64,000 nt of DNA from Treponema sp. (GCA_024402475.1 JAKSTQ010000011.1:1-64000), one strand, 5' to 3'. Positions 51,602 through 61,516 are shown, numbered from the stretch's first letter. Notes: generated by a model not told the origin, from the sequence alone. Numbers and translations are program-made.

Positions 51602-52450
51602 ATGAGTGATTGCAGTATTATCGAAGAAATCGGTGAATTTGATCAGTTTGAGTTGAGAAGAGAACCGGTTGAACAGAATTCTGGATTTGTTAAATGGATT
51701 AAAATTCTCATTGCAGTATTACTGGTAGTGCTTGGTGCAGAACTCATTATCTATAAGGTAGTTCATCCAAGCCTTAATGCACCTAAACTTTATTTTTCCG
51801 GACTTGAACGCCTTACAGCTCAGGAACTTACAGATGAACTTTCTGAAATGTATGGACAGAACTGGTATAACTTTGATACAGATGAAGCATGTGCAAAACT
51901 CTGCAGTGTAAGCAGCGTTGAATCTGTAACAATGGAAAAACAGTTCCCTGATAAAATTAAAATTACTGTAACAGAACGCGTTCCTGTTGCAATGATGTTT
52001 CTTAGCGTAAATGGCCGCACAGAGCCTATTCAAATTGACAAAAATGGTGTATTATTTACACTTGACGATAAGTTTATAAGTAATGACGGTTCAATTCCTA
52101 TTATTTCAGGAATTCCTGTTGAAAACCTTGTTACAGGAATGCGTATTCCTGCAAAATACAGAGTTCTTATTGAACAGATCTATGCTATCAGCTTGCTCCC
52201 ACAGAAATATTTCCTGGGAATTTCTGAAATTTGTGTAGTTCCAAAAGCAGCAGGAAATTACGAACTTATACTTATTCCTGTTAATTCTAAGCTTCGTGTT
52301 CTTACAGACCGTTCCCTTAAGGAAGAATCTTTACAGTACATGATGGTTGCTCAGGATGTAGTAAACGAAATTGAACCAAATGCTTCTGTGATTGACTTGA
52401 GATACGGGTCAGTTTCTTATCGCACTGGGGTAAGTGGAGGAACTCTTTGA
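51602..52450 (+). CDS. ftsQ: Cell division protein FtsQ/DivIB
   Basis: 282 residues: a cytoplasmic N-terminus of about 32 residues, one membrane helix (about 33-51), then a POTRA domain (about 60-135, with LSEMYGQNWYNFDTDEACAKL and the end motif IKITVTERVPVAMM) and a beta domain. FtsQ bridges FtsL-FtsB to the early divisome. ATG 51602 is chosen because AGGTGG (51590-51595) lies 6 nt upstream; ATGs at 51572 and 51596 are in frame but badly placed. It overlaps ftsA by 4 bases. Confidence 0.92.
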   Translation: MSDCSIIEEIGEFDQFELRREPVEQNSGFVKWIKILIAVLLVVLGAELIIYKVVHPSLNAPKLYFSGLERLTAQELTDELSEMYGQNWYNFDTDEACAKLCSVSSVESVTMEKQFPDKIKITVTERVPVAMMFLSVNGRTEPIQIDKNGVLFTLDDKFISNDGSIPIISGIPVENLVTGMRIPAKYRVLIEQIYAISLLPQKYFLGISEICVVPKAAGNYELILIPVNSKLRVLTDRSLKEESLQYMMVAQDVVNEIEPNASVIDLRYGSVSYRTGVSGGTL

Positions 52451-53691
52451 GTGATGAAATCATAGTCGGTCTGGATATTGGTACACAAAATATCCGGGCT
52501 GCCATTGCTGAATGCATTGATGACAAAATAGAAATTATAGGTGTTGCTAAAAGACCTTCCAGCGGACTTAGAAACGGCGTCATTGTTAACATTGACGCTG
52601 CAATGAATTCTATCAAAGAAACAATTGATGAATGTGAACAGAAAGCCGGAATGCAGGTTTATTCCTGTGTTACAGCTATCGGTGGTAAACAGATAGAAAG
52701 CCTCAATTCTCAGGGGTCCGTAAAAGTTTCAGGACATGGAACTGCAGGCAGAGAAATTGATTCAAATGATATTGCTCGAGTAAGAGAAGCTGCCAGTGCG
52801 GTTCCAATTCCAATGGACCGTGAAATGCTTCATACAATTCCGCAGCGTTATTCTGTTGACGGTGTTGATAACATTAAAGATCCGTTAAAAATGATTGGTG
52901 TACGCCTTGAAGCAAAGGTTCATGTTGTTACAGCAAGCCGTACACAGATTGAAAATGTAAGACAGTGCGTTGGAAGAGCCGGTTATGGACTTGACCGCAT
53001 TATGCTTAAGACACTTGCTGCGACACAGGCTGTAGTTCGTAACGATGAACTTGAAATGGGTTCAATCGTAATCGATTTAGGTGAAGGCACAACTGATGTA
53101 CTGGTTTTGATTAACAGTGCTCCAGTGACAAGCATTTCAATTCCTTTTGGCGGAAGAAACGTTACTTCGGATATTTCCCAGGTTAAGGGAATCCCGCTTC
53201 CTATTGCACAGGAAATCAAAGAAAAATACGGCTGCTGCTGGTACGAATCTCTTGAAGAAATTCAGGAAGTTGTAATTCCGGGAGTTGGCGGAAGAGAAAG
53301 TGAAATTACAACACAGGCTGAAATCTGCGATATTATTCAGCCTCGTTTAGAAGAAATTCTTCTTATGATCCGCAAGGAAATTATTCGCAAAACAGATTTG
53401 ACACGACTTTCAGGAAATATTATTCTTATAGGTGGTGGTGCTCAGATGGCTGGTATTGTAGAACTTACTAAAGCCATTTTCCGCACTAACGCTGTACATC
53501 TGGGTATTCCTGAAAATCTTGGTGGAGTAGAAGAAGAATACAGACAGCCTGAATGGGCAACCGTTATCGGGCTTATTGAAGTACAGAAAAATAACAGCCA
53601 GACAAAGGGGAAGACAAGAGTAAAAAAATTGTCGTCTGGTGAACCGAAGACCGGTTTCTTAACAAGAATCTGGGATTCACTTTGGCATTAA
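52447..53691 (+). CDS. ftsA: Cell division protein FtsA
   Basis: 414 residues from a TTG start with GGAGG 6 nt upstream. Actin-like ATPase: IIVGLDIGTQNIRAAIAE (phosphate 1), the SHS2 insertion (about 85-160), VIDLGEGTTDVLVL (phosphate 2) and ILIGGGAQMAGIVEL (adenosine). The C-terminus ends in a short amphipathic helix, LTRIWDSLW, the usual membrane-targeting element. It anchors FtsZ filaments to the membrane. The rare TTG start overlapping the ftsQ stop may keep its level low relative to FtsZ. Confidence 0.96.
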   Translation: MSDEIIVGLDIGTQNIRAAIAECIDDKIEIIGVAKRPSSGLRNGVIVNIDAAMNSIKETIDECEQKAGMQVYSCVTAIGGKQIESLNSQGSVKVSGHGTAGREIDSNDIARVREAASAVPIPMDREMLHTIPQRYSVDGVDNIKDPLKMIGVRLEAKVHVVTASRTQIENVRQCVGRAGYGLDRIMLKTLAATQAVVRNDELEMGSIVIDLGEGTTDVLVLINSAPVTSISIPFGGRNVTSDISQVKGIPLPIAQEIKEKYGCCWYESLEEIQEVVIPGVGGRESEITTQAEICDIIQPRLEEILLMIRKEIIRKTDLTRLSGNIILIGGGAQMAGIVELTKAIFRTNAVHLGIPENLGGVEEEYRQPEWATVIGLIEVQKNNSQTKGKTRVKKLSSGEPKTGFLTRIWDSLWH

Positions 53692-53716
53692 AAAATGGGT
53701 TGGGAGGAATTAAAAT

Positions 53717-55030
53717 ATGATGGATCATGCAGTTGTTAGAACTGAAGATGAAGAACTGGACTTGCCAAGTCCTGCAATTATTAAAGTAGTCGGATGTGGT
53801 GGCGGAGGATCAAGCGCTGTTCAGCGTATGATCGAAGCTGGTATTGATCATGTTGAATTCATTGTTGTAAATACTGACTTACAGGCATTAAATAAATCTA
53901 CTGCAAAGGTAAAGGTTCCAATCGGAAGAAACCTTACAGGCGGACTTGGAGCAGGCGGAAATCCTGAAACAGGTCGTCAGGCTGCAGAAGAAGACCGGGA
54001 AAAAATCAAGGAAAAAATTGCAGGTGCTGACATGGTATTTGTTACTGCCGGAATGGGTGGCGGAACAGGTACTGGTTCTGCTCCTATTGTTGCAGAAATT
54101 GCAAAAGAACTTGGTGCGCTTACTGTAGGTGTCGTAACAACTCCTTTCAATTTTGAAGGCCCTGTAAGAATGCAGTACGCCGTAAAAGGTGTTGAAGAAC
54201 TTAAAAAACACGTAGACTCCCTTATTGTAATTCCAAACGAAAAACTTTATCAGATGGCAGATCCTAATGAACGCCTTACTTTCAAAAAAGCATTTGCTAT
54301 TGCAGACAGCGTTCTTCAGCAGGGTATCAGAGGTATTGTAAGCATCATTATGGAATCAGGTGATATCAATACTGACTTTGCAGATGTTAAGGCTACAATG
54401 CTTAACCGCGGCGAAGCAATGCTTGGAATCGGTGTTGGTCATGGACCTGACCGTGCAATGGAAGCTGCTACTAATGCAATTAACAATCCATTGCTGGAAG
54501 ATGTCAGCATTAAAGGTGCTAAAGTTGTTCTTATCAACATTGTTGCAAAAGAAATCGGTGTCCTTGAAGGTCAGCAGATTTCTTCAATTGTATGTGCAGA
54601 TGCTCATCCTGATCACCAGGTATACTTTGGTCTGGTAGAAAAAGAAGATATGGATGATGATGAACTTGCAGTTACAGTTATTGCAACCGGATTTGATACA
54701 GCACCAGATTCATATATTCCTGCTGATAAAGCATTCCCCAAAACAGCTTCTACAGAAAATATTGTAAGCATTGATGAATTTGAAAATCTTCTTGGTTCTG
54801 GAGCAGGCTCATTTGTAAGCCCAAAAAATCCTTCAGGACAGGCTGCAGATACAGATCCTCTTGAAAGAACTCTTGGCAGTGATATCAGAACTGCAGCAAG
54901 AAGAAGTTCAGTTGTTCCACCTCGCGATCTTAATGGTGATGATGATAATAAGGAACGTCCTGCCTGCTGGAGAAAATACAGCGGCAACCTTTCAAATACC
55001 ATTGAATTACGCGATGATCCAAACAATTAA
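53717..55030 (+). CDS. ftsZ: Cell division protein FtsZ
   Basis: 437 residues. Tubulin-like GTPase: VVGCGGGGSSAVQRM at the start, GMGGGTGTGSAPIVAE (signature), PFNFEGP, and the T7 loop region with NTDFADVKATML (about 215-226). An acidic linker follows (about 330-410). The C-terminal conserved peptide appears as ERPACWRKYSGN instead of the usual DIPxFLR form, and 16 more residues follow it. FtsZ forms the septal ring scaffold. Good ribosome site (GGGAGG). Confidence 0.97.
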   Translation: MMDHAVVRTEDEELDLPSPAIIKVVGCGGGGSSAVQRMIEAGIDHVEFIVVNTDLQALNKSTAKVKVPIGRNLTGGLGAGGNPETGRQAAEEDREKIKEKIAGADMVFVTAGMGGGTGTGSAPIVAEIAKELGALTVGVVTTPFNFEGPVRMQYAVKGVEELKKHVDSLIVIPNEKLYQMADPNERLTFKKAFAIADSVLQQGIRGIVSIIMESGDINTDFADVKATMLNRGEAMLGIGVGHGPDRAMEAATNAINNPLLEDVSIKGAKVVLINIVAKEIGVLEGQQISSIVCADAHPDHQVYFGLVEKEDMDDDELAVTVIATGFDTAPDSYIPADKAFPKTASTENIVSIDEFENLLGSGAGSFVSPKNPSGQAADTDPLERTLGSDIRTAARRSSVVPPRDLNGDDDNKERPACWRKYSGNLSNTIELRDDPNN

Positions 55031-55049
55031 ACAGGAGTTTTAACGGTTA

Positions 55050-55976
55050 ATGGCTGAAAAAAAATATACTATCAGCTCGATTCTCCAGAGTTTTTATACT
55101 GAATTGATAATGGTTGAACGCCGTTCAAAGGATACAGCCAGTACATATAGAATTTCAGTAGAAGAATTCCTTTTGTGGTGCCAGGAAACTCACCTTAAAA
55201 TCCGTATATGCACTTCAAAGGATCTGGCTTATTATATTACCAGCCGTAAAACTTCAGGTATAAGTGAATCCACAATTGCTAAGGATATTTCTGCACTGCG
55301 CGCCTTTGGTTCCTTTCTTGTAAGGGAAGGCTTGTGGACAGAAAATGTTGCCCTTGTCCTTGATCGTCCCAAATCCCACAGATCTCTTCCTAAAGTTCTC
55401 ACCCAGGAAGAGGTCAACACACTTCTTGGTTCCATTGACGAAACCACTGATCTTGGCAAGCGCGACCGTGCACTTTTTGAACTCATTTATTCCTGCGGAT
55501 TAAGAATTTCTGAAAGCTGCGATTTAAAGATTGCAAACCTCCATATGGAAGAACACATTATTCTTGTCAGCGGAAAAGGTGACAAGGAAAGGGTTGTGCC
55601 TTTTGGAGATGATGCTTACGAAAAACTTACTGTTTACCTTAACGAAGTTCGTCCTAAACTTACAAAAAACAAGGCAGTTGATGAAGTTTTTGTAAATTAC
55701 AAAGGCGAACCTATAACCCGTAAAGGTGTATGGAAAAAGTTTAAGGAGCTTGAAACTGCTACCGGAATTGACGCAAAAGTTCATACTTTGAGGCATTCTT
55801 TTGCTACCCATCTTTTGACAGGTGGAGCAGATTTGCGCAGTGTTCAGGAACTTTTAGGTCATGCAGACCTTTCCACAACCCAGATTTACACTCATATTAC
55901 TGACGATCAGCTCAAGGATTATCACGCTCAATACTTTCCAGGCCACGAAGAAAGTGAAAATCCTTCCGAGAAATAG
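55050..55976 (+). CDS. xerD: Tyrosine recombinase, XerD-like
   Basis: 308 residues. N-terminal SAM-like core-binding domain (about 8-95), then the catalytic domain. The active residues are present: Arg152 (CGLRISES), Lys in SGKGDKER, His-x-x-Arg in HTLRHSFATHLL, His/Trp position in LLGHADLSTTQ, and the nucleophile Tyr in IYTHI. Xer recombinases resolve chromosome dimers at dif during division. It is the last gene of the mraZ-ftsZ unit. A second Xer lies at 60041; XerD versus XerC is assigned by gut feeling on motif details. Confidence 0.88.
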   Translation: MAEKKYTISSILQSFYTELIMVERRSKDTASTYRISVEEFLLWCQETHLKIRICTSKDLAYYITSRKTSGISESTIAKDISALRAFGSFLVREGLWTENVALVLDRPKSHRSLPKVLTQEEVNTLLGSIDETTDLGKRDRALFELIYSCGLRISESCDLKIANLHMEEHIILVSGKGDKERVVPFGDDAYEKLTVYLNEVRPKLTKNKAVDEVFVNYKGEPITRKGVWKKFKELETATGIDAKVHTLRHSFATHLLTGGADLRSVQELLGHADLSTTQIYTHITDDQLKDYHAQYFPGHEESENPSEK

Positions 55977-56027
55977 TAAAATTCACGCCTAAACTTAAAA
56001 ATTTCCTCTTTAATAGAAAGAATTTTC

Positions 56028-56056
56028 TTTACATTTTTCAAAATTCAAAATATATT
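56028..56056 (+). promoter_or_regulatory. Sigma-70-type promoter
   Basis: TTTACA (56028-56033), 17 nt, TATATT (56051-56056), within the 147-bp gap after xerD. It starts the TPR-dprA-topA-xerC-hslVU unit. Confidence 0.65.
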
Positions 56057-56123
56057 GATGTATTATAGTAGAAAAATATCAATTTTTTAATCCAATAGTG
56101 GGTATGGATTTATTGGGGGAATA

Positions 56124-56855
56124 ATGAAAAATTTTTGGCGTATAACCATTGCTGCGTTTCTTTTTGCGGGACTGGGATTAACTTCCTGTGCCAAGTCGAA
56201 TAAGACAATTATCCGTATGCAGCATCTTGAAGAAGGCGTTTCTAATCCTACATCAATCGATGAAATCAAGGATGCAATTGCAAAATATGAAAACCGTGTA
56301 GCAGATATTCAGCTGGCTCAAAGTCAGATTGGAATCTGGTATAAAATGCTTGCAAGCCGTTATTCAGAAAAAAAGATGTACGGCCTTGCTCTTGAAAATT
56401 ATCAGAAAGCACTTGAATACTATCCTCAGAATCAGAACATTTATTACAACATCGGACTTTGTGCCGGATATGTTGCAATGAGTAAACTTGATTTTAACGG
56501 AGACGGTACTCCGGAAGAAAAAGCAAATTTCCTTAAGCTTTCGGAAACTGCATATCTTCAGGCAATCGAAATTGAACCTCGTTTTGCAAGTGCACTTTAT
56601 GGTCTTGGCGTTCTTTACTGTTTTAACCTTTCAGAACCTGAAAAAGCCATTCCATATCTTGAACGCCTTTTGACAATCGAAAAAAAGCACATAAGCGGAA
56701 TGTTCGTTCTTGCGAGGGCTTATTACATGGATTATCAGTTTGACAAGGCAATTGCCATGTATGACACAATCCTTGCTACTACAAAATCTGCCGACCGCAA
56801 AAAAGAAGCTCAGGCAAATAAAGATTTTGTAATGGAAGTTGCCAATGGGCAATGA
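56124..56855 (+). CDS. TPR lipoprotein
   Basis: 243 residues. Signal peptide with lipobox LTS-Cys22. About four tetratricopeptide repeats, for example YGLALENYQKALEYYPQN, then an interrupting segment DFNGDGTPEEK, then SALYGLGVLYCFNLSEPEKAI. It is placed before dprA and overlaps it by 11 bases. Its job is unknown; because it faces the periplasm it may belong more to the septum than to DNA uptake. Confidence 0.82.
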   Translation: MKNFWRITIAAFLFAGLGLTSCAKSNKTIIRMQHLEEGVSNPTSIDEIKDAIAKYENRVADIQLAQSQIGIWYKMLASRYSEKKMYGLALENYQKALEYYPQNQNIYYNIGLCAGYVAMSKLDFNGDGTPEEKANFLKLSETAYLQAIEIEPRFASALYGLGVLYCFNLSEPEKAIPYLERLLTIEKKHISGMFVLARAYYMDYQFDKAIAMYDTILATTKSADRKKEAQANKDFVMEVANGQ

Positions 56856-57873
56856 GGATAAAGACGTAGTACTTTTACAGATGTCTTTGTCCCGCCTTTT
56901 TTTAACTTTTCGAGAAAAGGCGAAATTATTTAAGAGTGTTGAAAATGCACGGGAACTGTCGCAATTAAATTCGGCACAACTCGTTCAGATAACAGGCCGC
57001 AATTCCAAATCTGTATGGAATGGACCTGAAAATTATAAAGAGGCATATAAGGAATATCTTTTGTGCCAGAAGCTGGGAATCAAAACTGTTTTTTATCAGG
57101 ATGATGAATACCCGGCGTTGTTGAAAGAAATTGATGATCCGCCGTTCATGCTGTTTTACCGCGGTAACCTTGAGGTCTTGAATAACCCCTGTGTTTCTGT
57201 GGTAGGAACAAGGCGGCTGACGGCTGGAGCAGCAAAAGCGGCAGTGGATTTTGCACAGCAGGCTGTGCAGAACGGACTGACTGTTGTTTCAGGACTTGCT
57301 TTTGGTGCAGACGGTAAAGCTCATACAGGTGCGCTGAATGCCCCGGAAGGAAAGACCTGCGCCGTGCTGCCGGGAGGAATTGATAACATAGTTCCTCACA
57401 GTCATACACGGCTTGCAGCAAGGATTCTTGAAAACGGCGGATGTCTTTTAAGTGAGTATGCGCCTGGAACTGAAGCTGAGCCCTGGCGTTTTGTACAGCG
57501 TAACAGGATTATTGCAGGATTAAGTCCGGTTACAGTTGTGATACAGGCGCCGCCAGGAAGCGGGGCCATGCATACGGCTGCTTTTGCGCTGGATTATAAC
57601 AGGGATGTAATGTTTCACAAAGAGGCTTTCAGTGATGCAAGCCTTAAGATTGCAGATATTGCAAGAAAGGCCCTGAAATACAGCGAAAAGGCCTGTGATA
57701 GAAGTAAATTGAAAAATGATCCTGAACTTTATGTACGGGACGGAGCGGCAGTAATTGACAGTTTTGAGGATTACTGCAGGTGTCTTACAGAAGTTCCTGG
57801 AGAACATGATATAACAAATTACAGGCAGCGAAAGGATATTCAGTTTGAACTGTTTGAAAATACGCTGACTTGA
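56845..57873 (+). CDS. dprA: DNA-processing protein DprA
   Basis: 342 residues. N-terminal SAM-like helices, then the Rossmann-type DprA fold: SVVGTRRLTAGAAKAA, TVVSGLAFGADGKAHTGAL, CAVLPGGIDNIVPHSH, LLSEYAPGTE, RFVQRNRIIAGLSPVTVVIQA and GSGAMHTAAFAL. DprA loads RecA on incoming single-stranded DNA in transformable bacteria, but is widely kept elsewhere. ATG 56845 has GGAAG at 6 nt; the upstream TTG 56839 is less likely. It overlaps the TPR gene and is followed by topA after 8 nt. Confidence 0.94.
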   Translation: MGNEDKDVVLLQMSLSRLFLTFREKAKLFKSVENARELSQLNSAQLVQITGRNSKSVWNGPENYKEAYKEYLLCQKLGIKTVFYQDDEYPALLKEIDDPPFMLFYRGNLEVLNNPCVSVVGTRRLTAGAAKAAVDFAQQAVQNGLTVVSGLAFGADGKAHTGALNAPEGKTCAVLPGGIDNIVPHSHTRLAARILENGGCLLSEYAPGTEAEPWRFVQRNRIIAGLSPVTVVIQAPPGSGAMHTAAFALDYNRDVMFHKEAFSDASLKIADIARKALKYSEKACDRSKLKNDPELYVRDGAAVIDSFEDYCRCLTEVPGEHDITNYRQRKDIQFELFENTLT

Positions 57874-57881
57874 GGAAGGAT

Positions 57882-60041
57882 ATGATGGCAGAAGAAGTTG
57901 CACAGAAAAAAGCTAAGGCAAAGAAAAAAGAAAATCAGACTCTGGTAATTGTAGAGTCTCCTGCTAAAGCCAAAACTATCGAAAAATACCTGGGACCCGG
58001 ATATACAGTAAAGGCCAGTATGGGACATCTTATTGATCTTCCAAAAAGCCGAATTGCTATTGATGTAGATAATAATTTTGCTCCGGAATATATTACAGTC
58101 CGCGGTAAAGCAAAGCTTCTTAAGGAATTACAGAAAGATGCAAAGAAAAGCGATACTGTCCTGCTGGCATCCGATAATGACCGCGAAGGAGAAGCTATTG
58201 CATGGCATTTGAATAATGCCCTTAAGGATAAAACTCAGGCTAAAATCGGTCGTATCGTGTTCAACGAAATTACACCTATTGCAATTAAAGAAGCCGTTAA
58301 AAATCCTGGTGATATTATTGAATCAAAGGTTAACGCGCAGAAAGCCCGCCGTGTACTTGACCGCCTTGTAGGCTATAACCTCAGTCCGCTTTTGTGGAGT
58401 AAAGTAAAAAACGGTCTTAGTGCAGGACGCGTTCAGTCAGTAGCGCTGCGCCTTATCTGTGAACGTGAAGAAGAAGTAGAAAACTTCCTTCCTGAAGAAT
58501 ACTGGTCACTTGATGCTGATTTTGTAAAAGGAAAATCTACTTTTACAGCACAGCTTGTAAGTTATAAAGATGCAAAACCTGAACTTAAAAATGAAGATGC
58601 AGTTAATGCAATCATCAAAGAAATTAAAGATGCAGACTGCGAAGTAGTTACAATCAAGCATCAGGATAAGATTGTTCGTCCAAAGGCTCCGTTCACAACT
58701 TCTAAACTTCAGCAGGCAGCTGCAAACCGTCTTGGTTTTACATCACGCAAGACAATGCAGATTGCACAGCAGCTTTATGAAGGTATTGAAATCGGCGAAA
58801 ACCGCGTTGGTCTTATTACTTACATGCGTACTGACTCTGTTCGTATTTCTCAGACTGCTCTGGATGAAGTTCGTGACTGGATTTCAAAGAATCATCCGGA
58901 AGACCTTCCTGAAAAACAGATTGAATATGCAGTTGGGAAAGGTGCTCAGGATGCCCATGAAGGTATTCGTCCGACTTATGTTACATACACACCGGATTCT
59001 GTAAAGGAATATCTTTCACGAGACCAGCTTCGTCTTTATACAATCATCTGGGAACGATTTGTTTCAAGCCAGATGAATAATGCAAAGACACGTATTACAA
59101 GTGTAGAAATTAAGGCAAATGATGCTTTGTTCCGCGTTTCAAGCAGCAAAGTAACAGATAAAGGTTTTTACCATGTCATTCATCTTTTGTCTTCTAAAGA
59201 AGATGTTACTGCAAGCATTCCTTCTCTTAAAGAAGGTGAACATCTTGCTGCAAAAGATTTCTATCCTGAACAGCATTTTACTCAGGGACCAGCCCGCTTT
59301 ACAGATGCTTCTATCGTTAAGACACTTGAAGAAAAAGGAATCGGACGACCTTCAACTTATGCTCCGATTATTTCCGTTCTTCTTGACCGTTATTATGTTA
59401 CAAGAACAAACAAACAGCTTGTTCCAACTCAGCTTGGCCGCATGATCTGCAAGATTCTTGTTGAATCATTCCCAGAAGTCATTAACGAAACCTTTACTGC
59501 TCAGGTCGAAACAGAACTTGATGATGTTGAACAGGATAAAATCGTATGGAATGACATGATCGGTCAGTTCTATGGTCCGTTCAAAAAAGAAGTTGATGAT
59601 GTAATGGAAAAACAGGAAAGCGTAAAAGGCTTTTTGGATGAAGTTACAGACAAGGTTTGTGAAAAATGCGGTAAGTCGATGGTTAAAAAACTTGGCCGCT
59701 TTGGATTCTTCCTTGCATGTACAGGATTCCCTGAATGTCACAACACCCGTTCAATTCCTCTTGCAACCTGTCCTGTAGACGGCTGTGACGGAGAAATTGT
59801 TGCACGCAAGACAAAGGGTCGTGGTAAGGAATTCTACGGCTGTACAAATTATCCGACATGTAATTTTATTTCTCACTTTAAACCGACTGACCAGAACTGT
59901 CCTAAGTGCGGCTGGTTCATGGTAGAAAAATACGACAAAAAGAACGGCAACTACAAGTCCTGCATCAACCCTGACTGCGATTACCTGCATTCAAATGATG
60001 AAGAAACAGCTGCTCTGGCTAAGGAAGCTGCACAAGACTAA
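57882..60041 (+). CDS. topA: DNA topoisomerase I
   Basis: 719 residues. It relaxes negative supercoils. Toprim domain: LVIVESPAKAKTIEKYLG, DNDREGEAIAWHL. The active tyrosine lies in GLITYMRTDSVRIS. GIGRPSTYAPIISVLLDRYYV follows (split: GIGRPSTYAPII, VLLDRYYV). Three four-cysteine zinc modules end the protein: CEKC...C..C, CPVDGC...C...C, and CPKC...C...C. The N-terminus is lysine-rich. Start ATG 57882 or 57885. It overlaps xerC by one base. Confidence 0.97.
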   Translation: MMAEEVAQKKAKAKKKENQTLVIVESPAKAKTIEKYLGPGYTVKASMGHLIDLPKSRIAIDVDNNFAPEYITVRGKAKLLKELQKDAKKSDTVLLASDNDREGEAIAWHLNNALKDKTQAKIGRIVFNEITPIAIKEAVKNPGDIIESKVNAQKARRVLDRLVGYNLSPLLWSKVKNGLSAGRVQSVALRLICEREEEVENFLPEEYWSLDADFVKGKSTFTAQLVSYKDAKPELKNEDAVNAIIKEIKDADCEVVTIKHQDKIVRPKAPFTTSKLQQAAANRLGFTSRKTMQIAQQLYEGIEIGENRVGLITYMRTDSVRISQTALDEVRDWISKNHPEDLPEKQIEYAVGKGAQDAHEGIRPTYVTYTPDSVKEYLSRDQLRLYTIIWERFVSSQMNNAKTRITSVEIKANDALFRVSSSKVTDKGFYHVIHLLSSKEDVTASIPSLKEGEHLAAKDFYPEQHFTQGPARFTDASIVKTLEEKGIGRPSTYAPIISVLLDRYYVTRTNKQLVPTQLGRMICKILVESFPEVINETFTAQVETELDDVEQDKIVWNDMIGQFYGPFKKEVDDVMEKQESVKGFLDEVTDKVCEKCGKSMVKKLGRFGFFLACTGFPECHNTRSIPLATCPVDGCDGEIVARKTKGRGKEFYGCTNYPTCNFISHFKPTDQNCPKCGWFMVEKYDKKNGNYKSCINPDCDYLHSNDEETAALAKEAAQD

Positions 60042-60949
60042 TGGCATTAACAAAAGACGTTGTGCAGGAATTCCTGCTTTATATTGAAAGTGTAAAAGGA
60101 TTTTCTGCCAACACTGTTACAGGCTATAAAAACGATCTTGCCCAGTTTCTGTCGTATACAGGTGAATCTTCGCAGATTGAAAACCTGGGACTTGATGACT
60201 TGCGTTTTTGCATAGGCTGCATGTCTGAAAAAAAAGCGGCTGCGGCTTCCATTAACCGTTTTATTGCTGCTGTAAGAAGTTTATTTGCCTATGCCTATAA
60301 ATTTAATTATATTACAAGTAATGCGGCACTTGAGTTAAAGAACGTTAAGATTCCTAAAAGGATTCCTCGTTTTATGACTGAGGCAGAAGTAACTGCATTG
60401 TGTAATTCACCGGATGAAAAAGCCCTTTTGTGGCCGGGCAGAGATAAAGCTATTTTTGAAATGTTTTATTCTTCTGGCTGTCGTGTAAGCGAACTTGCCG
60501 GGCTGCAGATTGATTCGTTCAGGGATAATTATTCCTGGGCAATTGTTACCGGTAAAGGGAAAAAGGACCGCCGTGTTTTTTTTGAAGAACAGGCCCGTGC
60601 TGCGTTAAAGGAGTATCTTGCACAGAGGCAGGCGCTTGTTGCGGAAGGGAAAATCCGTTTGCAGGAAAAAAGCCTTTTTGTAAATCAGAAAGGCGGTCCG
60701 TTAAGTGTTCGCGGAATATCCTGGATTGTGTCCCGTTATTCTGGGGCAGAAGGAACGAATCATCATGTTTCGCCTCATGCATTCAGGCATACTTTTGCAA
60801 CTGCCATGATAACAAATGGTGCGGATGTTCGTGTTGTGCAGGATCTTTTAGGTCATGCAAATATTTCGACTACACAGCGTTATACACACGTAACAACTGA
60901 AAAACTGATAGAAATATATAATAAAGCTCATCCTCACGGTAAAAAATAA
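60041..60949 (+). CDS. xerC: Tyrosine recombinase, XerC-like
   Basis: 302 residues. N-terminal core-binding domain, then catalytic residues Arg in SGCRVSEL, Lys in GKGKKDRRV, HAFRHTFATAMI, LLGHANISTTQ and Tyr in RYTHV. TAATG coupling to topA. Its place between topA and hslV is where Bacillus subtilis has codV (a XerC), which supports the name. With the XerD-like protein it would resolve chromosome dimers. Confidence 0.9.
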   Translation: MALTKDVVQEFLLYIESVKGFSANTVTGYKNDLAQFLSYTGESSQIENLGLDDLRFCIGCMSEKKAAAASINRFIAAVRSLFAYAYKFNYITSNAALELKNVKIPKRIPRFMTEAEVTALCNSPDEKALLWPGRDKAIFEMFYSSGCRVSELAGLQIDSFRDNYSWAIVTGKGKKDRRVFFEEQARAALKEYLAQRQALVAEGKIRLQEKSLFVNQKGGPLSVRGISWIVSRYSGAEGTNHHVSPHAFRHTFATAMITNGADVRVVQDLLGHANISTTQRYTHVTTEKLIEIYNKAHPHGKK

Positions 60950-60976
60950 CTGGTTTGAGGCTGGAGCGGAGGAATA

Positions 60977-61516
60977 ATGTCAAAGACAAAGATCAGAAGT
61001 ACTACAGTAATCGCCCTTAAAAAGGACGGAAAGGTTGCAATGGCCGGTGACGGACAGGTAACTCTTGGCAATACAGTATGTAAAGGTAATGCCCGCAAAG
61101 TCCGCAAAATCTATGACGGAAAAATTCTTACAGGATTTGCAGGTTCTGTTGCAGATGCATTTACTCTGCTTGATAAATTTGAAGAACAGGTTCGTGAACA
61201 TTCCGGTGATATTATGCGCAGTGCCGTTGAACTTGCAAAAATGTGGAGAACAGAACGTTCTTTACAGAAACTTGAAGCAATGCTCATTGTTGCAGACAAG
61301 GACCGCATTCTTTTGATCAGTGGTGACGGAAACGTAATTGAACCGGAAAACGATGTTATTGCAATCGGATCAGGCGGAAACTACGCATACAGTGCAGCTC
61401 TGGCTTACCTTGACGGTTCATCTTATTCAGCAAAGGAAATTGCAGAAAAAAGTCTTAGAATTGCAGGTGACATCTGTATTTACACAAACCAGAATATTAC
61501 AGTAGAGGAACTCTAA
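60977..61516 (+). CDS. hslV: ATP-dependent protease subunit HslV
   Basis: 179 residues. Proteasome-like threonine peptidase: the catalytic Thr is expected at [10 protein letters not shown], after an 8- or 9-residue propeptide. [10 protein letters not shown] and [17 protein letters not shown] are typical, as are [20 protein letters not shown]-type residues (seen as [16 protein letters not shown]). It forms the double-hexamer core of HslUV, degrading unfolded or regulatory proteins in the cytoplasm. Ribosome site GGAGG. hslU begins at the next base. Confidence 0.97.
   Translation: MSKTKIRSTTVIALKKDGKVAMAGDGQVTLGNTVCKGNARKVRKIYDGKILTGFAGSVADAFTLLDKFEEQVREHSGDIMRSAVELAKMWRTERSLQKLEAMLIVADKDRILLISGDGNVIEPENDVIAIGSGGNYAYSAALAYLDGSSYSAKEIAEKSLRIAGDICIYTNQNITVEEL

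Noticed and set aside
55050-60949. Two tyrosine recombinases as signs of an integrated element
   Set aside because: Both match Xer layout and lie in housekeeping operons with conserved neighbours; no att-like repeats, phage genes or base-composition shift.
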